64,000 bases of DNA from Allobosea sp. LC85 (GTDB taxonomy: Bacteria > Pseudomonadota > Alphaproteobacteria > Rhizobiales > Beijerinckiaceae): the NCBI RefSeq assembly GCF_000735605.1, contig NZ_JPKG01000059.1, positions 310,001-374,000 of the forward strand, written 5' to 3'. The notes under the pieces are model-generated. The model did not search any database. It saw only the letters and a program-made list of their open reading frames with translations, and was not told where the DNA came from. Of this stretch, positions 34,026-42,610 are shown in pieces (the stretch's first letter is position 1; every line of letters starts with the position of its first letter). Made by a program: the position numbers and the translations under genes.

Positions 34026-35825
34026 ATGTTCACGACCCGCCCCGAAATCCTCGGCACCTTTGGTGTCGTCACCTCGACGCATTGGCTGGCGACGGCCTCC
34101 GGCATGGCCATGCTGGAAAAGGGCGGCAACGCCTTCGATGCCTGTGCCGCCGCGGCCTTCGTGCTCCAGGTCGTCGAGCCGCATCTGGTCGGCCCGGCGG
34201 GCGACATGCCGGCAGTGTTCTATTCGGCCGAGACGAAGAAGGTCGAAGTCATCTGCGCGCAGGGCCCGGCTCCGCAGGCCGCCACGATCGAAGCCTTCAA
34301 GGAACTCGGCCTCGACCTGATCCCCGGCTCGGGACTGCTCTCGACGGTCGTGCCCGGCGCCTTCGGCGGCTGGATGACGCTGCTGCGCGACCATGGTCGC
34401 CTGCCGCTGCGTGAAGTGCTCGAGCCGGCCATCGGCTATTTCGAAAATGGCCATCCGATGTTGCCGCGTGTTTCCGACACGATCGGGACCCTGACCGATC
34501 TCTTCACCAATGAGTGGCCGACCTCCGGCGCCGTCTATCTGCCGGGCGGCAACGTGCCGAAGGGCAAGGAGCTCTTCCGCAACAAGGCCGCGGCGGAAAC
34601 CTACAAGCGCATCCTTGCGGAGGCGGAAGCTGCCGGCGGCTCGCGCGAGAAGCAGATCGAGGCCGCCTACGACACTTGGTACAAGGGCTTCGTCGCGGAG
34701 GCGATGGACAAATTCTGCCGCACGACCGAGGCGATCGATTCCTCGGGCCGCCGCCACAAGGGCCTGCTCACCGCCGATGACATGGCGCGCTGGACGCCCA
34801 CCTACGAGACGCCCGCCAGCGTCAACTATCACGGCTGGGAGGTCTTCAAGATCGGTCCCTGGGGCCAGGGCCCCGTCTTCCTGCAGACGCTGAAGATCCT
34901 GGAAGGCATCGATCTCGGTGCGATGGGGCCGGCCAGCCCGGAATTCATCCATCACGTCACCGAGGCGATGAAACTCGCCTTCGCCGATCGCGAAGCCTAT
35001 TACGGCGATCCGGATTTCGTGAAGGTGCCGATGGCGACGCTGCTTTCGGAGGATTACGCCCGTGGCCGGCGCAATCTCATCACCGACAAGGCTTCGCATG
35101 AACTGCGCCCCGGCATGATCCCCGGCTTCGAGGAGCAGGTCGGCAAGATGCTGGCGAATATCCGCATCGCCGGGCAGAGCGGCGCCGGCGGTGCAACCGT
35201 CGGGGAACCGACCCTCGCCTCGATGGTCGCTTCGTCGAAGCGCGGCGATACCGTTCATATCGACGTGATCGACAAATGGGGCAACATGATCGCCGCCACG
35301 CCGTCTGGCGGCTGGCTGCAATCCTCGCCGGTGATCCCCGAACTCGGCTTCCCCCTGAACTCACGCGCACAGGCATTCTGGCTCGAAGAGGGCCTGCCGG
35401 CCTCGCTCGCGCCGCTCAAGCGCCCGCGCACGACGCTGACGCCGACGCTCGCCTTCGAGAATGGCGAGCCGCGCCTGGCTTTCGGTACGCCGGGCGGCGA
35501 CCAGCAGGAGCAATGGCAGCTCGGCATGTTCCTGCGCCGGGTGCACCACGGCCTGAACCTGCAGGAGGCGATCGACCTGCCGCTCTTCCACACGCAGCAC
35601 TTCCCCTCGACCTTCTACCCGCGCGAAGCACGGCCGGGACATCTGACGGTCGAGGAGAGCATCGGTGCCGCGGCGATCGCCGATCTCGTCCGGCGCGGCC
35701 ATGACCTCGAGAAGGCACCGGCCTGGACCGTCGGACGCCTGACCGCGGCGGAGAAGAGCAGCAATGGCCTCTTGCGTGCCGCGGCGACGCCACGTCTGAT
35801 GCAGGCCTACGCTACCGGCCGCTGA
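34026..35825 (+). CDS. ggt: Gamma-glutamyltransferase family protein
   Basis: The 599-residue protein is an Ntn hydrolase of the GGT family. Near the N-terminus GGNAFDACAAAAFVLQVVEP is typical. The self-cleavage site is predicted before Thr409 in GDTVHIDVIDKWGN, giving a large and a small subunit with Thr409 as nucleophile. No clear signal peptide is present, so it may be cytoplasmic, acting on an imported gamma-glutamyl compound or another amide. It is co-directional with the peptide importer (20 bases after it) and the DUF1028 gene (13 bases before it). Confidence 0.9.
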   Translation: MFTTRPEILGTFGVVTSTHWLATASGMAMLEKGGNAFDACAAAAFVLQVVEPHLVGPAGDMPAVFYSAETKKVEVICAQGPAPQAATIEAFKELGLDLIPGSGLLSTVVPGAFGGWMTLLRDHGRLPLREVLEPAIGYFENGHPMLPRVSDTIGTLTDLFTNEWPTSGAVYLPGGNVPKGKELFRNKAAAETYKRILAEAEAAGGSREKQIEAAYDTWYKGFVAEAMDKFCRTTEAIDSSGRRHKGLLTADDMARWTPTYETPASVNYHGWEVFKIGPWGQGPVFLQTLKILEGIDLGAMGPASPEFIHHVTEAMKLAFADREAYYGDPDFVKVPMATLLSEDYARGRRNLITDKASHELRPGMIPGFEEQVGKMLANIRIAGQSGAGGATVGEPTLASMVASSKRGDTVHIDVIDKWGNMIAATPSGGWLQSSPVIPELGFPLNSRAQAFWLEEGLPASLAPLKRPRTTLTPTLAFENGEPRLAFGTPGGDQQEQWQLGMFLRRVHHGLNLQEAIDLPLFHTQHFPSTFYPREARPGHLTVEESIGAAAIADLVRRGHDLEKAPAWTVGRLTAAEKSSNGLLRAAATPRLMQAYATGR

Positions 35826-35838
35826 GAGGGATCACTCC

Positions 35839-36567
35839 ATGACCTGGTCTATCGTCGCCCGCGATGCGGCGACAGGCGCCTATGGCGTCGCGGTATCCAC
35901 CTGCGCCTTCGCCGTCGGCTCGCGTGTGCCGCACGGCTCGGCGCGCACGGGGGCGCTTGCCACACAGGCCTTCCTCAACCCGCTCTATGGCGTCGATGGC
36001 CTGCGGCTTCTGCTCGAAGGCCGCCCGGCCGCCGAGATCGTCGCCAACCTCACCGCAGCCGATGAGGGACGCAACCATCGCCAACTGCACGTCATCGACC
36101 GGGACGGCAAGATCGCCGCTCATACCGGCTCGGCCTGCATCGACTGGTGCGGCTCGGTCGAGGGCCCGCAGGTCTCGGTCGCGGGCAACATGCTCGCCGG
36201 GCCGCAGGTGATCGAGGAAACGCTGAAGGCCTATATCGCGGCCTCGGCGCTCGATTTCGACGAGCGCTTGCTGGTTGCGCTCGAGGCCGGCGAGCGGGCT
36301 GGCGGCGACAAGCGGGGTCGCCAGTCCTGCGCGATCCGGATCTGGTCGACCGATGCCTTTCCGAGCTTCGATATCCGCGTCGACGATCACGGAGACCCAC
36401 TCGCCGAAATGCGGCGGCTCTGGCGCATCGCGCACCAGCGCTCCGTGCCCTACCAGGCCGCCTCGCCGTCTCGCGCCCGACCGGCGGGGATCACCGACCG
36501 CACCGAGCTCGATCAGTTGTGCAGCGACTATGCTGCCGCATGGAACGCGAGGCACCCCGAGAGCTGA
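35839..36567 (+). CDS. DUF1028 domain protein (Ntn-hydrolase-like)
   Basis: The 242-residue protein starts MTWSIVARDAATGAYGVAVS, the typical N-terminus of DUF1028 proteins, which have an Ntn-hydrolase-like fold but no assigned reaction. GNMLAGPQVIEETLKAY near 120 and the RSCAIRIW-like segment near 160 also fit. The start is 13 bases after the gamma-glutamyltransferase stop, so the two are co-transcribed. Pairing of two Ntn-type hydrolases with one peptide importer suggests they process the same imported amide. Confidence 0.9.
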   Translation: MTWSIVARDAATGAYGVAVSTCAFAVGSRVPHGSARTGALATQAFLNPLYGVDGLRLLLEGRPAAEIVANLTAADEGRNHRQLHVIDRDGKIAAHTGSACIDWCGSVEGPQVSVAGNMLAGPQVIEETLKAYIAASALDFDERLLVALEAGERAGGDKRGRQSCAIRIWSTDAFPSFDIRVDDHGDPLAEMRRLWRIAHQRSVPYQAASPSRARPAGITDRTELDQLCSDYAAAWNARHPES

Positions 36568-36590
36568 ACCCTCCGGGGCGTGGCATCGCA

Positions 36591-36655
36591 GGAAAGCCGA
36601 TGCAAGCACGGAAGGTTAGATCATCGGACCGGATACGATATCCGGTCCGATGATC
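36591..36655 (+). repeat. Bipartite intergenic repeat, copy 3 (truncated module A plus B)
   Basis: Only the right end of module A remains (GGAAAGCCGATGCAAGCACG). Module B is complete and symmetric, from GATCATCGGACCGGATA to the matching arm ending GATGATC. It lies between two convergent operons and could act as a bidirectional barrier to transcription. Confidence 0.85.
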
Positions 36656-36663
36656 GAAGCGTA

Positions 36664-37740
36664 TCAGGTCAGCTTGCCGCGCGCCGCGACCGGCAATTCG
36701 CCGATCAGCTTGTCACCGCGCACAGTGATCAGCCTGTCGACCATGTTGACGACGACGCAGACATGGTTCGGCACGATCCGGACGACCTCGCCGACCTTCG
36801 GTCGCTCATTCGAGGCCGCAAGGTCGAGAAAACCATGTTCCTCGGCGAATTTGGCGATCTTGGCGGAAGGATACTCCAGAATATAGCCGTGTCCTTCGAG
36901 GCCACCGGTATCGCTCGTCAGCGTCTTGGAGCCTGAATCGAGGATGCCCCGTTCCGGGCCGGCACGGCTCACCACCGTCGCATAGACTGTCAGGGCGCAG
37001 TCATCGAGGCTGGCGACGCCCGCCGCGACCTGCATGCGGTCGTTGAAGATCGAGGTGCCGGCGCGGTGCTCGGTCGCGCCCTTGAGCTTGCCGATATTCG
37101 GAATGTTGGGCGAGCCACCGGTCGAGACGATGCCGGCCTCGAGCCCCGCATCGCGCAGGCCCGCATTGGCCGTGTCGAGGAACAGCTGCGTCCGGTCCCA
37201 GCCATCCTCGGGCGGATACATCAGGAAACCGGCGAAGCGCAGGCCCTTGGAGCCGGCGATCAGCTTCGCAAGCTCGACCGCCTCACCGGGCGTCTCGACT
37301 CCGGCGCGCTGGCGCCCGGTGTCGCATTCCACCACGACTTCGAGATCGCGCCCGGCGATCTCGGCAGCCGTCGGCAGGCCGGCGATGGTGACGGGATTGT
37401 CAGCGGCAACGATCATCCGCACGCGGCGCTGGAGCGCGCCGAGGCGCCCAAGCTTCTGCTCGCCCAGGATGTTGTAGCTGATCATGATGTCGTCGAGCCC
37501 GCCATCGGCCATGACCTCGGCTTCGCCGAGCTTCTGGCAGGTGATGCCGCGGGCGCCGGCCTCGCGCTGCAGGCGCGCAAGCTCAGGCGATTTATGGGTC
37601 TTGATATGCGGGCGGTTGGCGACGCCGGCGGCGTCGCAGGCGGCCTGCAGGCGCGCGATATTGGCCTCGACCTTGTCGAGATCGATGACGACTGCCGGCG
37701 TGCCGTAGACGCGGGCGATTTCCTCGGCAAGCGCGGTCAT
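36664..37740 (-). CDS. D-threonine aldolase / D-serine dehydratase-fold PLP enzyme
   Basis: The 358-residue protein has the alanine-racemase-like N-terminal barrel with the PLP lysine predicted at Lys47 in RPHIKTHKSPEL, and GTSIFNDRM near 230. Near the C-terminus the pair His-Val-Cys in VPNHVCVVVN matches the zinc ligands of D-serine dehydratases; D-threonine aldolases usually have His and Asp there. The gene overlaps RidA by ATGA (37737-37740). RidA removes reactive enamine/imine products of dehydratases, so a dehydratase acting on a D-hydroxy-amino acid is favoured over an aldolase. This is inference. Confidence 0.86.
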   Translation of the reverse strand: MTALAEEIARVYGTPAVVIDLDKVEANIARLQAACDAAGVANRPHIKTHKSPELARLQREAGARGITCQKLGEAEVMADGGLDDIMISYNILGEQKLGRLGALQRRVRMIVAADNPVTIAGLPTAAEIAGRDLEVVVECDTGRQRAGVETPGEAVELAKLIAGSKGLRFAGFLMYPPEDGWDRTQLFLDTANAGLRDAGLEAGIVSTGGSPNIPNIGKLKGATEHRAGTSIFNDRMQVAAGVASLDDCALTVYATVVSRAGPERGILDSGSKTLTSDTGGLEGHGYILEYPSAKIAKFAEEHGFLDLAASNERPKVGEVVRIVPNHVCVVVNMVDRLITVRGDKLIGELPVAARGKLT

Positions 37741-38195
37741 GGCAGCACCCGGATGATGACTTCGATCTCGACGGTCATGTTGTTGGGCAGCGAACCCATG
37801 CCGACGGCCGAGCGGGCGTGACGGCCATTCTCGCCGAGAACGGCGACGAACAGGTCCGAGCAGCCGTTGATCACCTTGGGCTGTTCCGCGAAATCCGGCA
37901 CCGCATTGACCATGCCGAGCAGCTTGATGACCTCGACCTTGTCGAGCGAACCGGCGGCTTCCTGCATGGCAGCCAGCAGACCAAGCCCGGTCTGTTTGGC
38001 GTGCTCATAAGCCTCTTCGACCGTCACGTCGGCGCCGACCTTGCCGGTCGGATAGCTGCCATCGGCACGGCGCGGCCCCTGGCCCGAGAGATAGACGATA
38101 TCGCCGACCCGCTTGAAGCGGACGTAATTGGCGACCGGTGTCGCGACGTTGGGCAGTGTCAGCCCGAGTTCCTTGAGCCTGGCTTCGGCAGACAT
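37737..38195 (-). CDS. RidA family protein (enamine/imine deaminase-like)
   Basis: The 152-residue protein fits the RidA/YjgF family: VYLSGQGPRRADGSYPTGKVG near 45 and a C-terminal PNNMTVEIEVIIRV strand. It resembles the longer RidA subgroup (about 150 residues) that often accompanies amino-acid catabolic genes. RidA proteins hydrolyse 2-aminoacrylate and related imines. ATG 38195 is chosen over an upstream in-frame start at 38228 because MSAEARLKELGLTLP is a typical start. It is translationally coupled to the PLP enzyme downstream. Confidence 0.9.
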   Translation of the reverse strand: MSAEARLKELGLTLPNVATPVANYVRFKRVGDIVYLSGQGPRRADGSYPTGKVGADVTVEEAYEHAKQTGLGLLAAMQEAAGSLDKVEVIKLLGMVNAVPDFAEQPKVINGCSDLFVAVLGENGRHARSAVGMGSLPNNMTVEIEVIIRVLP

Positions 38196-38273
38196 GGTGT
38201 TTCCTCTATCGTTATTATGGCGCGGCATTCCGCGGACGGCACATCGGCGCGGACCCGGAAACTCCGGCGTGAG

Positions 38274-38296
38274 ATGCCCGGGTCAAACCCGGGCAT
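38274..38296. repeat. Small palindrome upstream of RidA
   Basis: ATGCCCGGGT and ACCCGGGCAT form a perfect ten-pair stem with a CAA loop. It resembles the short CCCGGGTCAAGCCCGGGCAT-type hairpins scattered in alphaproteobacterial genomes. Confidence 0.65.
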
Positions 38297-38319
38297 GACG
38301 GCAGGGGCGGTCTGGCCCG

Positions 38320-38440
38320 GATCAACGGACCGGATATCGTATCCGGTCCGTTGATCTCACATTCTGTGTTTGCATCGGCGCTTCTGTGATTGCATCGGCT
38401 TGCCCGAAAACCGCAATCCACTTTTCGGGCCGATGCTTTA
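38320..38440 (-). repeat. Bipartite intergenic repeat, copy 4 (inverted; B then A)
   Basis: Module B (38320-38356) reads GATCAACGGACCGGATA with matching right arm CCGGTCCGTTGATC. Both arms differ from the other copies at the paired position (CA T to A, with T to A on the other side), a compensated change. A linker with a duplicated TGCATCGGC follows, then module A ending GCTTTA; the TTA is the TAA stop of the minus-strand amidohydrolase. Confidence 0.88.
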
Positions 38441-39607
38441 GGCCGCCACCTTCTTGAACTTGTTCGAGCGCTTCGGGTGCCACCACTTGCCCTTCAGCAC
38501 CACGCCCTCGGAGACGAACTTCTTGTCGCCGATCAGGTGCTCACCGACAACGTCGACATAGTCGAACTTGCCTTCCTTGACGGTGAGGATGGTGGCATCG
38601 CCGAGCGAACCGACCCTCAGCGAGCCGTATTCGGGACGCTTCAGCGCCATCGCGGCATTCACGGTCGAGGCGGCGATGACGTTGTTCAGGCTCATGCCCA
38701 TGCACAGGAACTTCGACATCGTGGTGACCTGGTCAAAGGCCGGGCCATCGATGCAGAGCTTGTGGACGTCCGACGAGATCACATCCGGCTCGAAGCCATT
38801 GGCAAGCATGGCGCGCGTCGTCTTGAACGAGAACGAGCCCTTGCCATGGCCGATATCGAAGATGACACCGCGCTTGCGGGCAGCAAGCACTTCCGGTTTC
38901 ACCGTCCCCTGCGCCGTCGCGGGCGCGTTCGGGAAGGGCCGGAAGGCGTGGGTCAGCACGTCGCCCGGCCGCAGCATGCCGATGACTTCCTCATAGGATG
39001 GCGGCGGATGGTCGATATGGCACATCAGCGGCATGCCGACCTCGTTGGCCACCTGCAGCGCGATGTTCAAGGGCACGGTCCCGGACGTGCCGGAGGCATG
39101 CAGGCCGACGCGGACCTTGATGCCGACGATGTAGTCGCGATTGGCGTCGGCGACTTCGACGCAATCGATCGGATTCATCATGCGCAGGTCGCCGCTCTCG
39201 CCGACCATGACGCGATGATCGAAGCCGTAGATACCGGCATGCGAGACATGAAGATAAGCCAGGATGCGGGCCTGGCTCTGCTCGATCACGTGTTTGCGGA
39301 AACCGGCCCAGTTACCGGGTCCGGCGCTGCCGGTGTCGACCGAGGTGGTGACGCCGGACATGCGGCAGAACTCGTCGGCATCGATGCCGAGCGAGGTGCC
39401 GCCCCAATAGACATGGGTGTGGAGGTCGATCAGGCCGGGCGAAACGATATAGCCCGAAACATCGCGGATCTCGGTATCGGAGCCGCCCTTCAGGTCCTTG
39501 CCGAAGCCCGAGACCTTGCCGTCGGTGAAGGCGACATCGAGAATGCCATCATGCTTCTGCGAGGGATCGATGACCCGCCCGCCTTTCAGGATGAGATCGT
39601 GGTTCAT
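38438..39607 (-). CDS. Amidohydrolase/deacetylase family metallohydrolase (COG3964-like)
   Basis: The 389-residue protein has the amidohydrolase barrel with the HxH metal pair in LIDLHTHVYWGG (near residue 62), later ligands in HIDHPP and DIGHGKG, and the final Asp in VISSDVHKL. It resembles COG3964 enzymes; an Agrobacterium member of that group was shown to hydrolyse acetyl-(R)-mandelate. A hydantoinase-like or N-acyl-hydrolase role next to the D-carbamoylase is possible. It starts 22 bases after the D-carbamoylase stop. Its TAA stop is inside the repeat at 38320-38440. Confidence 0.86.
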   Translation of the reverse strand: MNHDLILKGGRVIDPSQKHDGILDVAFTDGKVSGFGKDLKGGSDTEIRDVSGYIVSPGLIDLHTHVYWGGTSLGIDADEFCRMSGVTTSVDTGSAGPGNWAGFRKHVIEQSQARILAYLHVSHAGIYGFDHRVMVGESGDLRMMNPIDCVEVADANRDYIVGIKVRVGLHASGTSGTVPLNIALQVANEVGMPLMCHIDHPPPSYEEVIGMLRPGDVLTHAFRPFPNAPATAQGTVKPEVLAARKRGVIFDIGHGKGSFSFKTTRAMLANGFEPDVISSDVHKLCIDGPAFDQVTTMSKFLCMGMSLNNVIAASTVNAAMALKRPEYGSLRVGSLGDATILTVKEGKFDYVDVVGEHLIGDKKFVSEGVVLKGKWWHPKRSNKFKKVAA

Positions 39608-39629
39608 GGCTGGTCCTTTGACGGCAAAC

Positions 39630-40565
39630 TCAGAGCGGTGAGATAGCGCCCTTGCGCTCCACGATCATCCGGTATTGCTCCGGCTCACGGTGGCGGGCGA
39701 AATTGAATGTGGATGCCTTGTAGCTCTTGCCGAGATCCAGGTCACAGCGGGCGACGACAAGTTCGTCCCCCTCGGTGACGGCCTGGGCCACGACCTCGCC
39801 GGTCGGCGCAATGATGCAGGATCCGCCGATCTGATCGACGCCGGCCTCGAGCCCCGCCTTGGCCACGCCGACAACCCAGGTGGCGTTCTGGTAGGCACCC
39901 GCCTGCATGACGAGCTGATTGTGGAAATTGCCGAGGCGGTCGTGGTCGGGCGCCGGTGGGTTATGCTTCGGCGTGTTGTAGCCCAGCACGATCAGCTCGA
40001 CATCCTGGAGACCCATGCTGCGATAGCTCTCGGGCCAGCGCCGATCGTTGCAGATCATCATGCCGATGTTGGCGTCCATCGTTCGCCAGACAGGCCAGCC
40101 GAGATTGCCGGTCTCGAAATAGCGCTTCTCCAGATTCTGGAAGGCAGCGCCCGGCCGGTGCTCGGGATGCCCTGGCAGGTGGATCTTGCGGTATTTGCCG
40201 ACGATCGAACCGCTCCTGTCGACCAGCACCGCAGTGTTGAAGCGGTGCTTGCGCCCGTCCTCGAAGGCGAGTTCGGGATAGCCGAGATGGAAACCGATGC
40301 CGAGACGGGCTGCCTCCTCGAACAGTGGCGCCGTCTCGTTCGAAGGCATCGCACTCTCGAAATAGAAATCGATCTCGTCCTCGTCATCCATCCACCAATG
40401 CGGAAAGAAGGCTGTCAGGGCAGCTTCCGGATAGACGACGAGATCGCAGCCATGGCCCTTGGCCTGGCGCATCAAGGCGATCATGCGGGCGACGGCCGAA
40501 GCGCGGCTTTCATCCCGATGGATGGGGCCGAGCTGGGCTGCGGCCACCGTCAGAATTCGACTCAC
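39630..40565 (-). CDS. N-carbamoyl-D-amino-acid hydrolase (D-carbamoylase)
   Basis: The 311-residue nitrilase-superfamily enzyme has the catalytic triad Glu47 (VVYPEAALTAF), Lys127 (KYRKIHLPGH) and Cys172 (MMICNDRRWPESYR), at the same residue numbers as the characterised Agrobacterium D-carbamoylase of 304 residues. It converts N-carbamoyl-D-amino acids to D-amino acids, CO2 and ammonia in the cytoplasm. It lies between the second peptide-type importer and the COG3964-type amidohydrolase on the same strand. No classical hydantoinase gene is adjacent. Confidence 0.92.
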   Translation of the reverse strand: MSRILTVAAAQLGPIHRDESRASAVARMIALMRQAKGHGCDLVVYPEAALTAFFPHWWMDDEDEIDFYFESAMPSNETAPLFEEAARLGIGFHLGYPELAFEDGRKHRFNTAVLVDRSGSIVGKYRKIHLPGHPEHRPGAAFQNLEKRYFETGNLGWPVWRTMDANIGMMICNDRRWPESYRSMGLQDVELIVLGYNTPKHNPPAPDHDRLGNFHNQLVMQAGAYQNATWVVGVAKAGLEAGVDQIGGSCIIAPTGEVVAQAVTEGDELVVARCDLDLGKSYKASTFNFARHREPEQYRMIVERKGAISPL

Positions 40566-40735
40566 CTTGTTTCCTCCTCAGCGCTCCCACCAGCATCGCG
40601 ATCATGCGAGGCAGGCGAAAGCCGGTCAGGCCGCATGGACGCCATCGGATTTCCGCAGACCGCGCCCGAAATCCTGGGGCGCGAGGCCAGCGGGTACGGC
40701 GCCAGAGCCAGCCGGCATGGTGGACGCGGTTCCCC

Positions 40736-41644
40736 TCAGAGGCTCTTCGCCAGGCGGGGATCGAGCGAGTCGCGCAGGCCGTCACCGAGCAGGTTCACGG
40801 CAAGCACCGTGATCGACAGGAAGACCGCCGGGAACAGCACGATATGCGGCCGCACCTGCCAGAGCGCCCTGCCCTCGGCCATGATATTGCCCCAGGACGG
40901 GGTTGCCGGCGGAATGCCGGCCCCGATGAAGGAGAGGATCGCCTCGACGATCATCGCGCTGGCGCAGATATAGGTCGCCTGCACGGTCATCGGCGCGATG
41001 GTGTTCGGCAGGATGTGGCGCATGATGATGCGCGGCGCCCGCGCACCGGCGGCCACGGCCGCCTCGACATAGGGTTGTTCGCGCAGGCTCAGCACCACGC
41101 CGCGCACGAGGCGGGCGACGCGCGGAATTTCGGCAATGGTGATGGCGATGATGACGTTCTGGACAGAGCCGCGCGTCAGCGCCATCAGCGCGATCGCCAG
41201 CAGGATCGGCGGGATCGACATCATGCCGTCAATGCCGCGCATGACGATGCCGTCAGCACGGCGCACGAAGCCTGCGAAGAGGCCGATTGCCAACCCGACC
41301 AGGGACGACAGGATAGCAACGGTGAAGCCGACGATGAGCGAGACCCGCGCGCCGTAGATGACGCGGGAATAGATGTCGCGCCCGAGCATGTCGGTGCCGA
41401 ACCAGTACTGCTCCGACGGCATCCTGGTGCGCCGGGCCGGCGAGATCGCGGTCGGATCGACGGTCCAGAGCAGCGGCGCAAGGATTCCGATCAGGACCAT
41501 GAGCAGCAGCAGGCCGCCGCCGATCGCAACCGAAGGGTGCCGGCGCATGAAGCGCAGCAGGTTTCTCATGGTCGACTTCTCTGGCGCGACCCCGGCCAGA
41601 GCGGGAGCCGCGACCGCGGCAGGGCTCTCGGAGCGCGTCGTCAA
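40736..41644 (-). CDS. Peptide-type ABC transporter permease 2 (DppC type)
   Basis: The 302-residue protein has the DppC motif FGTDMLGRDIYSRVIYGA near 90 and the EAA loop AAVAAGARAPRIIMRHILPN near 210. The start is taken at TTG 41644, which overlaps the upstream permease stop (TTGA), implying coupling and giving a normal-length N-terminus. ATG 41569 (277 residues) is the alternative. No ATPase gene follows; the next gene, a D-carbamoylase, starts after a 170-base gap. Confidence 0.88.
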   Translation of the reverse strand: MTTRSESPAAVAAPALAGVAPEKSTMRNLLRFMRRHPSVAIGGGLLLLMVLIGILAPLLWTVDPTAISPARRTRMPSEQYWFGTDMLGRDIYSRVIYGARVSLIVGFTVAILSSLVGLAIGLFAGFVRRADGIVMRGIDGMMSIPPILLAIALMALTRGSVQNVIIAITIAEIPRVARLVRGVVLSLREQPYVEAAVAAGARAPRIIMRHILPNTIAPMTVQATYICASAMIVEAILSFIGAGIPPATPSWGNIMAEGRALWQVRPHIVLFPAVFLSITVLAVNLLGDGLRDSLDPRLAKSL

Positions 41645-42582
41645 TAGCGTATCCTCGGATCGAGAAGCGTGTAGACCAGATCGATGATGAGGTTCACCAG
41701 CACGTAGACGAAGCTGAACATCAGGACGACGCCCTGGATGACGGGATAGTCCCGCCGCAGGATGGCATCGACCGTCAACCGGCCCAGCCCGGGAATGGCG
41801 AAGACGCTCTCGGTCACCACGGCACCGCCGATCAGCAGGGCGATGCCGATGCCGATGATCGTCACGATCGGGATCGCGGCATTCTTCAGCGCATGCAGGA
41901 ACAAGACGTTGCGCTGGCCGAGCCCCTTGGAACGTGCGGTGCGGATGTAGTCCTGCTGCAGCACCTCGAGCATCGTCGCGCGCGTGATGCGGGCGATCAG
42001 CGCGATATAGACGAGGCCGAGGGTGACCGCGGGCAGGATGAGGTTCCTGAGCCAGGGCCACAGCCCTTCCGAGAGCGGCGTGTAACCCTGGACAGGGAGC
42101 CAGTCGAGCTTCAGCGCAAACACATAGGCCAGGAGATAGCCGACGACGAAGACGGGGATGGAAAAGCCGAGGACGGCGAAGGCCATCGCGAACTTATCGA
42201 CCCAGGTGCCCGCCTTCCAGGCCGCGATCACGCCCATCGGCACGGCAACGACGACGGCAAAGATCAGCGTCAGCACCATCAGCGAGACGGTCGGCTCGAT
42301 GCGCTGGGAGATGAGCTGCGTCACCGGCAGCGAGGTGAAGATCGAGGTGCCGAGGTCACCCTGCAGCACCTTGAACAGCCATTCGCCAAAACGGATCAGG
42401 TAGGGCCGGTCGAGCCCCAGGCTCAGCCGGATCTTCTCGACATCGGCGGGCGTCGCCTGATCGCCGGCGATGACGGCCGCCGGATCCCCAGGCGCTATGT
42501 AGAGGAGAGAAAAGACGAACAGCGCCACGAAGGCCATCACCGGGATGGTCGTGATGATGCGTCTGACGATGAAAGCCAACAT
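41641..42582 (-). CDS. Peptide-type ABC transporter permease 2 (DppB type)
   Basis: The 313-residue protein has the DppB architecture: N-terminal helix, YIAPGDPAAVIAGDQATPAD loop, and the EAA loop near 215-240 (DYIRTARSKGLGQRNVLFLH). It forms the channel with the overlapping DppC-type subunit. It starts 28 bases after the binding-protein stop. Confidence 0.92.
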   Translation of the reverse strand: MLAFIVRRIITTIPVMAFVALFVFSLLYIAPGDPAAVIAGDQATPADVEKIRLSLGLDRPYLIRFGEWLFKVLQGDLGTSIFTSLPVTQLISQRIEPTVSLMVLTLIFAVVVAVPMGVIAAWKAGTWVDKFAMAFAVLGFSIPVFVVGYLLAYVFALKLDWLPVQGYTPLSEGLWPWLRNLILPAVTLGLVYIALIARITRATMLEVLQQDYIRTARSKGLGQRNVLFLHALKNAAIPIVTIIGIGIALLIGGAVVTESVFAIPGLGRLTVDAILRRDYPVIQGVVLMFSFVYVLVNLIIDLVYTLLDPRIRY

Positions 42583-42610
42583 CGCGGCGCTGTATCCCTT
42601 TCGTTACAAA

